A DNA stretch of 64,000 nucleotides, from assembly GCA_945878065.1 (NCBI GenBank), contig CAMDXA010000004.1:34697-98696 (forward strand). Reading direction: 5' to 3'. Origin of the DNA: Bordetella parapertussis (lineage in GTDB: Bacteria > Pseudomonadota > Gammaproteobacteria > Burkholderiales > Burkholderiaceae_C). Of this stretch, positions 34,007-42,938 are shown piece after piece. The position numbers were made by a program, and so were the translations under genes. Position 1 is the stretch's first letter; each line of letters begins with the position of its first letter. The notes under the pieces are model-generated. The model saw only the letters and a program-made list of their open reading frames with translations, searched no databases and was not told the origin of the DNA.

Positions 34007-34813
34007 ATGGTGGTACGTACTGAAGCTGAGTTCAAAGAAAAGATCGAATACGGTTTCGAGCTGTTCTACAAGGACGCGCTTGAAAAGAAGGACATTCGGC
34101 ATTTTTTCTTTGGCATCACGCTGCAAAAAATCATTGAAGACTATTACTTGTACAAAGACTATGTGATGGCCAAGCCAGAGCGCTATTACAAAGAAATGGT
34201 CATGCAAACCGCGCCATCTGCGGTACAGGTCAAAGCCCCGCAGTTTGATGAAATCCAAATTTCGCTTCAAAACAATTTGCGCTTGGCGGGTTTCCTCAAA
34301 GTTGAAATCCCGAAGTTGGCCGTTCATGCGCTTGAGGTCATGGAAGAAACCCGCGCACAAAAAGCCGATGCTGACAGCCCCAAGGTGTGGAAGCCATTTG
34401 AGGTGAACAACCAGTTGGTATGTGACTATTTCAACGCTAACCGAACCGATGCACGCTTGGAAAAAAATGGTGACATTTATTGTTCGCGCGGATTCATGTA
34501 TCCCTTTTGGGTGCGCGTCGTGCCCGACTCCAAACAAATTATTTTTATCGGTCAGGCGTTTCCCACCAGCACCTCTACCCCCTTGGTGGAAGTACAAAAC
34601 TTATGCGAACAGGTCAATGAAAGACTGACGCAACAAAAGTTTGCGGTGCGCGAAACCCCTAACGGGCCGGTGCTGTTTGCCAGACATTCGTTTTCTTATG
34701 TCAATGGGGTGCCAGTTCGCATGCTGTTGCGTGGTGCCAAACAGTTCTCTTCCAGTTTTGAATCTGCCATCAACATGGACACCAACCAGTTATTGATTAA
34801 AAAACTCAGTTAA
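34007..34813 (+). CDS. YbjN-like / type III chaperone-fold protein (hypothetical)
   Basis: A 268-residue cytoplasmic protein with no signal peptide. The N-terminal ~130 residues are helical (EKIEYGFELFYKDALEKKDIRHFFF...). The C-terminal ~130 residues carry ARLEKNGDIYCSRGFMYPFWVRVVPDSKQIIFIGQAF, an alternation of strands and a helix of YbjN / T3SS-chaperone type. YbjN proteins are stress-linked, with no known enzymatic role. The assignment is from fold pattern only. It stands alone, convergent with the CaiB gene. ATG 34007 is chosen over TTG 33995. Confidence 0.55.
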   Translation: MVVRTEAEFKEKIEYGFELFYKDALEKKDIRHFFFGITLQKIIEDYYLYKDYVMAKPERYYKEMVMQTAPSAVQVKAPQFDEIQISLQNNLRLAGFLKVEIPKLAVHALEVMEETRAQKADADSPKVWKPFEVNNQLVCDYFNANRTDARLEKNGDIYCSRGFMYPFWVRVVPDSKQIIFIGQAFPTSTSTPLVEVQNLCEQVNERLTQQKFAVRETPNGPVLFARHSFSYVNGVPVRMLLRGAKQFSSSFESAINMDTNQLLIKKLS

Positions 34814-34848
34814 GCATGGGGTGTTTCGCTGGCAGCGAGGACCGCGAT

Positions 34849-36009
34849 TCAAAGCGTGATCCCAAATTCTTTCAGTATTTTTTCGGTGTGTTCACCCACG
34901 CCAGGTATGGCACCCATGGTGTATTCAAATGCATCGCTGTGCCCGGGTGGAAGCAAGGCCGGCAATTTGCCCACGGGTGAATCGATATCTACCCAACGCT
35001 TGCGCGCTTGCAATTGGGGGTGGGCCCAGACATCGGCCATGCTGTTCATGCGGGCGTTGGCAATTTGCGCCTGGTCCAGTTTTTCAATGACCTGTACGGC
35101 GGTCATGCGGGCGAACACCTTGAGAATGACAGCTTCTAATAGGTGTCGATTTTCGTGGCGCAAACTGTTGCTGTTGAAACGCGGGTCGCTGGCCAATGCA
35201 CTGTCTTGCATCACCACTTCGCAAAACTGCAGCCATTCGCGTTCGTTTTGCAGACCCAGCATCACGCTGTTGCCATCTCCCGCCACAAATGGCCCGTAGG
35301 GATAAATAGTGGCATGGGATGCACCGTTGCGCGGTGGCGGTGCTGCATGGTCGGTGGCGTAGTACATCGGAAAGCCCATCCACTCGGTCAGTGCTTCCAG
35401 CATAGAGACATCAATGTGTGCGCCTTCACCGGTTTTGTCTCGGTGCAACAAGGCCGCCAATATGCTGCTGTAGGCGTACATGCCTGCGGCAATGTCAGCG
35501 ATGGAGTTGCCACTTTTGCTGGGTTGCTCGGGTGTGCCGGTGATAGACAAATAGCCGGCCTCGCTTTGTATCAACAGGTCATAGGCTTTTTTATCGCGGT
35601 AGGGGCCATCAAGCCCATAGCCGGAGATGTCACACACAATCAGGCGCGGGTGCAGCGCACGCAAACTGGCCGCATCCAAACCCATGCGCGCAGTCGCACC
35701 GGGCGCTAGGTTTTGCACCAACACGTCGGCCCGACTGATCAACTGTTTCAAAGCCGCCAGGTGCGTCGGTTGTTTCAAATCCAGCGCCAGGCTTTCTTTG
35801 GAGCGATTGACCCATACAAAATGGGAGGACGCACCGCGGGCGCGTTTGTCATAGCCGCGTGCAAAGTCCCCTTCACCCGGGCGTTCCACTTTGATAACGC
35901 GTGCCCCTAAATCGGCGAGTTGCCGAGTGCAAAACGGCGCAGCAATGGCGTGTTCCAGGGACACGACAGTGACATGGTCCAGCGGTTGAGAGGGTTTGGT
36001 GTGAGACAT
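34849..36009 (-). CDS. CaiB/BaiF-family CoA-transferase
   Basis: A 386-residue class III CoA-transferase. Visible motifs are LEHAIAAPFCTRQLADLGARVIKVERPGEGDFARGYD at the N-terminus, LDLKQPTHL, the catalytic Asp in SIADIAAGMYAYSSILAAL, and the C-terminal ALLPPGHSDAFEYTMGAIPGVGEHT. It moves CoA between acids such as succinyl-CoA or acetyl-CoA and the substrate acid. It is the last gene of a leftward run (ALDH-SDR-MaoC-acyl-CoA dehydrogenase-CaiB), with a stop/start overlap to the dehydrogenase. It likely activates a dicarboxylic or branched acid for beta-oxidation-like steps. Confidence 0.88.
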   Translation of the reverse strand: MSHTKPSQPLDHVTVVSLEHAIAAPFCTRQLADLGARVIKVERPGEGDFARGYDKRARGASSHFVWVNRSKESLALDLKQPTHLAALKQLISRADVLVQNLAPGATARMGLDAASLRALHPRLIVCDISGYGLDGPYRDKKAYDLLIQSEAGYLSITGTPEQPSKSGNSIADIAAGMYAYSSILAALLHRDKTGEGAHIDVSMLEALTEWMGFPMYYATDHAAPPPRNGASHATIYPYGPFVAGDGNSVMLGLQNEREWLQFCEVVMQDSALASDPRFNSNSLRHENRHLLEAVILKVFARMTAVQVIEKLDQAQIANARMNSMADVWAHPQLQARKRWVDIDSPVGKLPALLPPGHSDAFEYTMGAIPGVGEHTEKILKEFGITL

Positions 36010-37178
36010 CAGTATGACTTTGGCAAGCCCAGCACGTGTTCAGCGACATAGGCATAAATCAGGTTGGTTGACACAGGTGCCACTTGGTACAACCTTGTCT
36101 CGCGGAATTTTCGCTCGATATCGTATTCGCAGGCAAAGCCAAAACCGCCATGTGTTTGCAAGCACACATTGGCCGCTTCCCACGAGGCTTTGGCTGCCAA
36201 GTACTTTGCCATATTGGCTTGTGTACCGCAGGCTTGGTGCGCATCAAAACGTTTGCATGCTTCATACCGCATCAGATTGGCAGCCTCGGTTTCAATCAGG
36301 TTGTCTGCGATGGGAAATTGCACGCCTTGGTTCATGCCGATACTGCGGCCAAATACCTGTCTCGTGTTGGCATAGTCCCGTGCTTTGCGAATGAACCAGT
36401 ATGCGTCGCCAATGCATTCGGCGGCAATCAATGCGCGTTCTGCGTTCAGGCCATCCAGTATGTATGAAAAGCCTTCACCTGCTTTACCGATCAGGTTGTC
36501 TTCAGGAATTTCCAAGTTCTCAAAAAACACTTCGTTGGTTTCATGGTTGGGCATGTTGCGAATAGGTTTGAGCACCATGCCTTGCGACAAGGCTTGTTTG
36601 ACATCCACAATGAACACCGACAAGCCTTGGCTTTTTCGCGTCACTTCGGCCAAAGGTGTGGTGCGTGCCAGCAAGACCATGAAGTCGGAATGCTGCACTC
36701 TTGAAATCCATACTTTTTGGCCGTTGACCACATAGCGGTCGCCACGTTTGGTGGCGTTGGTTTTGAGTCGCGTGGTGTCGCTGCCTGTGTCGGGCTCCGT
36801 GACTGCCATGGACTGCAGCCTCCATTCGCCACTGGCAATGCGTGGCAGGTAAGTTTGTTTTTGCTGTTCAGAACCATGGCGCAGCACGGTGCCCATGTTG
36901 TACATCTGTCCATGGCACGAACCGGCATTGCCACCCGAGAGGTTGATTTCCTCCATGATCACCGAGGCCTGCGTCAAGCTCAAACCCGAGCCGCCGTATT
37001 CGGTGGGGATGAGTGCGGCCAGCCAGCCTGCTTGGGTGAGCGCTTCTACAAATGCCTGCGGGTAAGCGCGTTGTTCGTCAACGCCTTGCCAATAGGTGCT
37101 GTCAAATCCCGCACACAGTTGGCGCAAGGCATCACGTATGTCTTGGTGTTCGTCTGTCGCTGGCAAGTCGTGTGTCAT
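36009..37178 (-). CDS. Acyl-CoA dehydrogenase
   Basis: A 389-residue flavoprotein. ATG 37178 gives MTHDLPATDEHQDIRDALRQLC; longer frames to 37250 are not needed. It has the family's central beta region (AVTEPDTGSDTTRLKTNATKRGDRYVVNGQKVWISR) and AERALIAAECIGDAYWFIRKARDYANTRQVFG. The C-terminal domain carries the catalytic Glu region GFGFACEYDIERKFRETRLYQVAPVST. It oxidises an acyl-CoA to the 2-enoyl-CoA, passing electrons to ETF. Its start overlaps the MaoC-like gene stop by 4 nt. The pairing with CaiB and a hydratase suits a glutaryl-, itaconyl- or branched acyl-CoA route. Confidence 0.9.
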   Translation of the reverse strand: MTHDLPATDEHQDIRDALRQLCAGFDSTYWQGVDEQRAYPQAFVEALTQAGWLAALIPTEYGGSGLSLTQASVIMEEINLSGGNAGSCHGQMYNMGTVLRHGSEQQKQTYLPRIASGEWRLQSMAVTEPDTGSDTTRLKTNATKRGDRYVVNGQKVWISRVQHSDFMVLLARTTPLAEVTRKSQGLSVFIVDVKQALSQGMVLKPIRNMPNHETNEVFFENLEIPEDNLIGKAGEGFSYILDGLNAERALIAAECIGDAYWFIRKARDYANTRQVFGRSIGMNQGVQFPIADNLIETEAANLMRYEACKRFDAHQACGTQANMAKYLAAKASWEAANVCLQTHGGFGFACEYDIERKFRETRLYQVAPVSTNLIYAYVAEHVLGLPKSY

Positions 37179-38122
37179 GGCGTGGCAGTTTGTGTGGACC
37201 AATGGGCAACAGCTTGCATGCACACTTGGCCGTGGTGGTCTTGAACCCAAGTATGAATGTCATCACCTTCGGGTTTGGCGCGCAAGCGCAACACGCGTTG
37301 ATCGGCGCATTCAAACACCGGTTTGAGCGCTTTGAAAGCAAAGGAAGACAACATGCGGTCACTGTGTCTGCGAAGCAAATCGATCAATAAACTGGCCATC
37401 AACGGGCCATGCACCACCAAGCCAGGGTAGCCCTCGGTTTGCATCGCATAGCGGCGGTCGTAGTGAATGCGGTGGCTGTTGAAGGTCAGGGCTGAATAGC
37501 GAAACAGCAGCACATCGTCCGGCACCAAGTCGCGTTGCCATTCGGCTGTCAGCGACGGTGTGATGCCTGCGCTTGGGTGTTCACTGGTCTGCGCCAAGGG
37601 TTTGTACACAATGTCGTGGGTTTCTTCCAGACACACACCTTGGGGCCCTTCATAGGTATGGTGCACTTGTACAAACAGCAGTTCACCGCTGCGTCCGGTT
37701 TTGTGTTGCACTTGGTCGATGCGTGAAGTGCGTTGTATCTGGTCACCCAACCGCATGGGTTGGTGCCATTGCAAACGCCCCCCAGCCCACATGCGTTTTG
37801 GAAATGGCACGGGGGGCAAAAACCCGCCACGTTTGGGGTGACCATCCGCACCGAGTTCTGACTGTGCCGTGGTCGGCCAAAAGTACAGCCAATGCCATAA
37901 CGCAGGCAATACATCGCCCAAGCGCGGTTCGGCATCTGTGCGGTCAAGCAGGGCCGACATGGCCCGCACAGGCGCGACGCTGATCAGATCATGGCGTGTT
38001 TCTGTCTTGCCTTGCCATGTTTGCAAATGCGCCAAGGTGGTTGCGTCCAATGCATTCACAAGGTGTGGGTCCGCAGTTGCAATGTCACGGAGTGCCCTGC
38101 TATCAAATGGTGCGACCGCCAT
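37175..38122 (-). CDS. MaoC-like / FAS1-type dehydratase (mesaconyl-CoA hydratase-like)
   Basis: A 315-residue double-hotdog protein. The N-terminal half (RALRDIATADPHLVNALDAT, PRLGDVLPALWHWLYFWP, HPKRGGFLPPVPFPKRMWAGGRLQWHQP) and C-terminal half (LLFRYSALTFNSHRIHYDRRYAMQTEGYPGLVVHGPLMASLLIDLL) show the R-x-S-x-x-x-x-N-x-x-R-I-H-Y-D hydratase motif with catalytic His and Asp. The family hydrates mesaconyl-C4-CoA or related enoyl-CoAs. ATG 38122 is chosen; it overlaps the SDR end by 20 nt. It is probably the hydration step after the acyl-CoA dehydrogenase. Confidence 0.85.
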   Translation of the reverse strand: MAVAPFDSRALRDIATADPHLVNALDATTLAHLQTWQGKTETRHDLISVAPVRAMSALLDRTDAEPRLGDVLPALWHWLYFWPTTAQSELGADGHPKRGGFLPPVPFPKRMWAGGRLQWHQPMRLGDQIQRTSRIDQVQHKTGRSGELLFVQVHHTYEGPQGVCLEETHDIVYKPLAQTSEHPSAGITPSLTAEWQRDLVPDDVLLFRYSALTFNSHRIHYDRRYAMQTEGYPGLVVHGPLMASLLIDLLRRHSDRMLSSFAFKALKPVFECADQRVLRLRAKPEGDDIHTWVQDHHGQVCMQAVAHWSTQTATP

Positions 38123-38855
38123 CCACAGGCATTTCCAGCCCTGTGAAAAACTCGGCGGCATCGCTGGCCAAAAACACGCAAGCCGCCGCGATATCGCTGG
38201 GTTGTGCAAACCGGCCCAAGGGGATGGTGCCCACAAATTTGGCGCGGTTCTCAGGCGTGTCGGGCAAACCCATGAAGTCTTCGAACAAACCAGTGATGCC
38301 CATCACCGGGCAGACCGCGTTGACACGGATGTTTTCCGGGCCAAGTTCCACCGCCATGGATTTGGACAACAAATTGACCGCGCCTTTGGAGGCGTTGTAC
38401 CAACTCAGGCCTGGGCGCGGGCGGATACCGGCGGTAGAACCAATGTTGAGTATCACGCCGCGTTTGTTTTGGCGCATCAAGGGCAGCACAGCGTGCGTCA
38501 TGTGAAAAATAGATTTCACGTTGACCGCAAACACTTTGTCGAACATGGCCTCGTCCACTTCAAGCATGGGACGGTTTTTGTGCGTGGTGCCTGCGTTGTT
38601 GACAACGATGTCAGGAATACCAAAGGTGGACACGCAATGTGCGACCAGCGCTTGCACTTGGTCCCCACGGCTGACATCGCACGTGAACGGGCTGGCATGC
38701 GCACCCAATGCGCTGGCCACACGCTTGGCGGCTTCGCCGTTAATGTCTGCCACGATGACGCGTGCGCCTTCGCGCACATAGGCTTGGGCAATGCCTTCAC
38801 CAAAGCCGCCGCCGGCACCGGTGACGATGGCAATTTTTTTATTCAACTGGGTCAT
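38103..38855 (-). CDS. Short-chain dehydrogenase/reductase
   Basis: A 250-residue classical SDR. It has the cofactor motif TGAGGGFGEGIAQAYVREGA (TGxxxGxG), NNAGTTHKN, the catalytic Ser in NIGSTAGI, Tyr/Lys in SWYNASKGAVNLL, and the C-terminal PVDGGRTI. FabG-like enzymes of this class oxidise 3-hydroxyacyl-CoA or secondary alcohols with NAD(P). In this cluster it could oxidise the 3-hydroxy product of the hydratase. It is 19 bp after the ALDH gene on the same strand and overlaps the next gene. Confidence 0.9.
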   Translation of the reverse strand: MTQLNKKIAIVTGAGGGFGEGIAQAYVREGARVIVADINGEAAKRVASALGAHASPFTCDVSRGDQVQALVAHCVSTFGIPDIVVNNAGTTHKNRPMLEVDEAMFDKVFAVNVKSIFHMTHAVLPLMRQNKRGVILNIGSTAGIRPRPGLSWYNASKGAVNLLSKSMAVELGPENIRVNAVCPVMGITGLFEDFMGLPDTPENRAKFVGTIPLGRFAQPSDIAAACVFLASDAAEFFTGLEMPVDGGRTI

Positions 38856-38874
38856 GATCTTGCTTTCCTAATAG

Positions 38875-40308
38875 TTAACCGTGAAATTGAATCACCGTTT
38901 TGGTGGTGCTCATTTCTTCTAATGCGAGAAATCCTTTTTCACGGCCGTGGCCGCTGCGTTTGACGCCACCAAATGGCAGCTCCACGCCACCGCCTGCGCC
39001 GAATGAATTGATGAACACTTGCCCGCACTTCAGTGCCTTGGCCACGCGTTGCTGACGCCCGCCGTTTTCGGTCCAAACGGCTGCCAGCAGTCCGTAGTCG
39101 GTGCCGTTGGCCAAGGCAATCGCATGCGCTTCGTCAGTGAACGGCATGGCCGCCAACACGGGCCCGAACACCTCTTGGTGTGCCAGTGGATGGTCAGGCG
39201 GCACCGCACCGAAAAATGTGGGCATCACGTAATAGCCATCCGCCGGAACGCCCGGGTCGATTTGTCCTTGCGCCAAAACAGGCAGACCGCTGGCCTTGGC
39301 TTGTTCGATGAAGCGGTTGACGCGTTGTTGTTGGCTGGGATTGACCACGGGCCCGCAGTCGAGGTTCATCTCGGGCGTGCCCACACGCACTTGTTTGAAT
39401 TTTTCTGCAACCAACGCAACGAATGTGTCGTGTATGGATTGCTGCACCAACAAGCGACTGCCTGCAGTGCATGTTTGTCCGGTGTTTTGGATGATGCCGC
39501 GCACCACGGTGGTTGCTGCAAGCTCGAGGTTGGCATCTTCAAACACCAAGTGAGGTGATTTGCCACCCAGTTCTAGGGTGCATTTCACTGCATGTTTGGC
39601 GGCGGCTTGTTGAATCAACACACCCACTTCATTGGAACCTGTGAAGCTGATGAAATTGATATCGGGATGGTTGGACAATGCCGCGCCAGCTTCTTCGCCC
39701 AGACCGCTCACGATATTCAAAGCCCCCCGGGGGAAACCTGCTTGCAGCGCGAGTTCAGCGATACGCAAACAACTCAAACAGGCGTCTTCAGCAGGTTTGA
39801 CCACCACTGCGTTGCCCATGGCCAGAGCCGGTGCAATGCTGCGCCCCATCATTTGCGCGGGGTAATTCCAAGGAATGATGTGCGCTGTGACGCCCAAAGG
39901 TTCGCGCAATAAATTGACTTGGTAACCGTTTAAAAAGGGAATGACTTCACCGTGCACCTTGTCAGCGGCACCGCCATAAAACTCGAAATAGCGCGACAAC
40001 ACCACCATGTCATTGCGTGCCGTGGTCATCGGCTTGCCGGTGTCGCGCGCTTCGAGTTGCGCCAATTCTTCCGCGTGTGTGGTGATCAGTCGGCCAAGCG
40101 TTTGCATCAAGCGACCGCGCTCGGTGGCGCTTAACAGCCCCCATTCACCCGACAAAGCCGCACGCGCAGCACGCACCGCCAGATCAATGTCGCGGGCGTC
40201 CGACCGGGGAATGTGTTCAAACACGTTGCCATCCACCGGGGACCGAACTTCTAAAGTGTTGCCACTGACGGCCTGACAGGCTTTGCCGTCGATGATCATG
40301 TGCGCCAT
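38875..40308 (-). CDS. Aldehyde dehydrogenase family protein
   Basis: A 477-residue NAD(P)-dependent aldehyde dehydrogenase. It contains IIPWNYPAQMMGRSIAPALAMGNAVVVKPAED, the catalytic Glu in TLELGGKSPHLVFED, the catalytic Cys in QNTGQTCTAGSRLLV, and GGVELPFGGVKRSGHGREKGFLALEEMSTTKTV near the end. It is the first gene of the leftward cluster. The family suits oxidation of an aldehyde to the acid that CaiB could then activate. The promoter should lie in 40309-40463, where no regulator gene is found. Confidence 0.92.
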   Translation of the reverse strand: MAHMIIDGKACQAVSGNTLEVRSPVDGNVFEHIPRSDARDIDLAVRAARAALSGEWGLLSATERGRLMQTLGRLITTHAEELAQLEARDTGKPMTTARNDMVVLSRYFEFYGGAADKVHGEVIPFLNGYQVNLLREPLGVTAHIIPWNYPAQMMGRSIAPALAMGNAVVVKPAEDACLSCLRIAELALQAGFPRGALNIVSGLGEEAGAALSNHPDINFISFTGSNEVGVLIQQAAAKHAVKCTLELGGKSPHLVFEDANLELAATTVVRGIIQNTGQTCTAGSRLLVQQSIHDTFVALVAEKFKQVRVGTPEMNLDCGPVVNPSQQQRVNRFIEQAKASGLPVLAQGQIDPGVPADGYYVMPTFFGAVPPDHPLAHQEVFGPVLAAMPFTDEAHAIALANGTDYGLLAAVWTENGGRQQRVAKALKCGQVFINSFGAGGGVELPFGGVKRSGHGREKGFLALEEMSTTKTVIQFHG

Positions 40309-40463
40309 GCTGCTGTTTCCTAAAAACTGAACCTGTCGATTGTGGCTGAGTTGGCCGTAGTTTTTTGGGCGCGACTAGGGAAATTACTTAGTCAATTCCC
40401 TCGGAAAGCTCAGCCTCTTTATGCCTTCATTCAAAAAATAACGCAGCGCAAAGGCCGAGGCCA
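40309..40463. promoter_or_regulatory. Gap upstream of the catabolic operon
   Basis: No gene is seen. The likely promoter of the leftward catabolic operon lies here, between its first gene and the 3' end of the DUF427 gene. No clear palindrome or dedicated regulator is visible. Confidence 0.35.
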
Positions 40464-40745
40464 TCATTCGATGACTTTGACGCCTTTCCAAAACGCCACG
40501 CGGCCACGGATTTCTTCGGCCTGTGGTTTCGGATCGGCGTAATACCAGACCGCATCATTGTTCAATTCGCCGTTCACCAAGAGCGACAAATAGCTGGCCT
40601 GGCCTTTCCAAGCGCACAAGGTTTTATGGTTGCTTGGGGACACAAAGTCTTTGTTCAAAGCGTCTGCGGGAAAGTAATGGTTGCCTTCCACCAAAACTGT
40701 GTCGTTGCTTTCGGCAACCACGGTGTCGTTCCAAATAGCTCTCAT
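40464..40745 (-). CDS. DUF427 family protein
   Basis: A 93-residue protein (MRAIWNDTVVAESNDTVLVEGNHYFPADALNKD...). It has the DUF427 fold: a beta barrel with the YFP-x-x-D segment, CAWKGQASYLSLLV, and AVWYYADPKPQAEEIRGRVAFW. The function is unknown. Its ATG overlaps the egtD stop, so it belongs to the ergothioneine operon. The family often sits beside oxidoreductase or thiol-metabolism genes, but that gives no mechanism. Confidence 0.83.
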   Translation of the reverse strand: MRAIWNDTVVAESNDTVLVEGNHYFPADALNKDFVSPSNHKTLCAWKGQASYLSLLVNGELNNDAVWYYADPKPQAEEIRGRVAFWKGVKVIE

Positions 40746-41704
40746 GATGAAGTCTCCTGTGTGTGGGGAATGTCCAGCCAAAGCAGGCCGAAAAGATGTT
40801 GCGGGTCGGTCCATACCGTAGCGGCTTGCAGACCCGCTGATTGTGCAGCCTGTTGCACACCAGCGATGGTGAACTTATGCGAATACTCGGTGTGCAAAGT
40901 TTCGCCTTCATGGAAAGCATACGCCTTGCCTTTTAAATGCACGGTTTGCGCTTTCAAGCTGAGCAAATGCATTTCAATGCGTTGCAGCGGCGCGTTGTAA
41001 AAAGCGCTGTGCGCGAATTGCGTCACATCAAAATCGCAGCCTAGCTCGCGGTTGGCGCGTGCCAGCAAGTTGAGGTTGAAGGCCGCGGTCACGCCTTGCG
41101 CGTCGTTGTACGCTGCGTGCAAAACATCGGGCGACTTGATCAAGTCCACACCCAGCAGCAATGCGCCGCCTTTCAGGTGTTGGGCGCAGTTTTGAAAAAA
41201 TGTTTTCGCTTGCTGTGGCGAAAAATTGCCAATGGTTGAACCGGGGAAAAACGCCACGCGTTTGCCCGCATGGGGCAAAGGCGCGGGCAATTGCCAATCA
41301 CTGGTGTAGTCGGCCACCATGGGTTGTATGTGTAATGCGGGAAACTCGTTTTGCAGCACCGCACTGGCAGCTTGCAAATGCGCACCTGAAATATCCATCG
41401 GCACATAGCGGGCAGGTTTTGATGCGGCGTTCAACAGCAAGCGGATTTTGTGCAACGAGCCTGCGCCAAATTCGATGATGTCCGCGTGCTCGCCCATGTG
41501 CTTTGCCATATCCGCTGCATGCGTTTGCAAAATGGACAACTCGGTGCGCGTGGGGTAGTACTCGGGCAAGTCGCAGATGCGGTCAAACAGCGCAGAGCCT
41601 GCTTGGTCATAAAAATATTTCGGTGAAATGCTTTTGGCCGTGTGCGACAAAGCCGCTTGCATGTCCTGCATGAATTGCAGTTGTTCAGTATCGGGGACGG
41701 TCAT
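40742..41704 (-). CDS. egtD: L-histidine N-alpha-methyltransferase EgtD
   Basis: EgtD methylates histidine three times with SAM to form hercynine, the first step of ergothioneine synthesis. The 320-residue protein has SPKYFYDQAGSALFDRICDLPEYYPTRTE at ~24-50, the SAM-site EFGAGSLHKIRLLL, FPGSTIGNFSPQQA, and the C-terminal substrate region TEYSHKFTIAGVQQAAQSAGL. The downstream end overlaps DUF427. It follows egtB on the same strand with an 11-bp gap. Confidence 0.93.
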   Translation of the reverse strand: MTVPDTEQLQFMQDMQAALSHTAKSISPKYFYDQAGSALFDRICDLPEYYPTRTELSILQTHAADMAKHMGEHADIIEFGAGSLHKIRLLLNAASKPARYVPMDISGAHLQAASAVLQNEFPALHIQPMVADYTSDWQLPAPLPHAGKRVAFFPGSTIGNFSPQQAKTFFQNCAQHLKGGALLLGVDLIKSPDVLHAAYNDAQGVTAAFNLNLLARANRELGCDFDVTQFAHSAFYNAPLQRIEMHLLSLKAQTVHLKGKAYAFHEGETLHTEYSHKFTIAGVQQAAQSAGLQAATVWTDPQHLFGLLWLDIPHTQETSS

Positions 41705-41715
41705 GTTCTAAGTTT

Positions 41716-42921
41716 TTATAAATCTTTGGCCAGACGCAAACCGCTGAACTGCCAGCGCGCCTGTGCAGGGAAAAAATTGCGGTAGGTGTGGCGACTGTGA
41801 TTCGCCGGTGTGGCCAGGCTGCTGCCGCGCAACACTTGTTGGCCGACCATGAATTTGCCGTTGTACTCGCGCACCGCGCCACTGGCCGGCACAAAACCGT
41901 GGTAGGGCTCGTAAGCGGAGCGGGTCCATTGCCACACCTGCGCATGCATGTCGTGCATGTCGGCGTGGCTGCTGGCCACTTCCCATTCGAACTCGGTGGG
42001 CAAACGCGCACCGGCCCATTGCGCGTAGGCAGAGGCTTCGTAAAAACTCAGGTTGGCCACTGGCGCTTGCGGGTCGAGTGCGTGCACGCCGTTCAAGCCG
42101 AACACCTGCCATTGGTCTGACGGTGCACGCGGGTCATGCGGGGCCAGCCAATGCAGTGGGCATTGCCAATCGTTTTGCTGCACTTGTGCGCGGCCTTCGG
42201 ACAGCCACAAATCGGCGTTGGTATAGCCACCGTCATTGATAAACGCCAAGTACTCGCCGCAGGTCACCAAGCGGTTGGCAATGTGAAAGCCTTGCACAAA
42301 GCGCTGGTGCGCCGGGCTTTCGTTGTCGAACGCAAAACCTGTTTCATTCACGGGGCGGCCTAGAGTGCGAAGGCCTTCGTTGAATGACAACCATTGCAAA
42401 GTTTCGCTATTCGCATTTGCGTGTTTGAAATGGGCATCGTAGGCCGGTAGCAGCGGATTGCAGGACAACAAATGCAATGCATCGGTGAGTAGCAATTCCT
42501 GGTGTTGTTGTTCGTGGTTGAGGCCGAGTTCAATCAAAGCCAATGCCTCAACAGACAGTTTGCTTTCATTCAAAAGCAGTTGTTGCATGCCGACGTTCAC
42601 GTGCTCGCGAAAGGCTAGCACTTGCGAAAGCGCCGGGCGGGTCAACAAGCCACGCTGCGGGCGCGGGTGGCGCGGTCCCAGCGCTTCGTAATAGGAATTG
42701 AACAGGTAAGCGAAGGCATCATCAAACACTTGGTAGCCGGGCAGGTGAGGCAGCAGCACCACGTTTTCAAAAAACCAACTGGTGTGCGCCAAATGCCATT
42801 TGGTCGGGCTGGTGTCGGGCATGGATTGCACGCACTGGTCCTCGGCGCTGAGTGGCGCGGCGAGCTTTAAGGTGTGTTGACGGACAGCGGCGTAGCGGGC
42901 AGATAAAGAATTCAAAGACAT
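41716..42921 (-). CDS. egtB: Ergothioneine biosynthesis sulfoxide synthase EgtB
   Basis: EgtB is an iron enzyme that joins hercynine to cysteine or gamma-glutamylcysteine via a sulfoxide. The 401-residue protein has the DinB-type N-terminal domain with iron ligands in KWHLAHTSWFFE and NHEQQHQELLLTD (H-x3-H-x-E). The C-terminal FGE-sulfatase/lectin-like domain follows (ARLPTEFEWEVASS, VWQWTRSAYEPYHGF, VLRGSSLATPANHSRHTYRNFFPAQARWQFSGLRLA). It sits between the glutaredoxin-like gene and egtD. No egtC or egtE was found, so the final C-S cleavage enzyme must lie elsewhere. Confidence 0.92.
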   Translation of the reverse strand: MSLNSLSARYAAVRQHTLKLAAPLSAEDQCVQSMPDTSPTKWHLAHTSWFFENVVLLPHLPGYQVFDDAFAYLFNSYYEALGPRHPRPQRGLLTRPALSQVLAFREHVNVGMQQLLLNESKLSVEALALIELGLNHEQQHQELLLTDALHLLSCNPLLPAYDAHFKHANANSETLQWLSFNEGLRTLGRPVNETGFAFDNESPAHQRFVQGFHIANRLVTCGEYLAFINDGGYTNADLWLSEGRAQVQQNDWQCPLHWLAPHDPRAPSDQWQVFGLNGVHALDPQAPVANLSFYEASAYAQWAGARLPTEFEWEVASSHADMHDMHAQVWQWTRSAYEPYHGFVPASGAVREYNGKFMVGQQVLRGSSLATPANHSRHTYRNFFPAQARWQFSGLRLAKDL

Positions 42922-42938
42922 TCAGCCCATGTTAAGCG

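Noticed and set aside
37869..38963. A 364-codon frame opposite the SDR and MaoC-like genes
   Set aside because: His/Arg/Gly-rich shadow spanning three real genes on the other strand.
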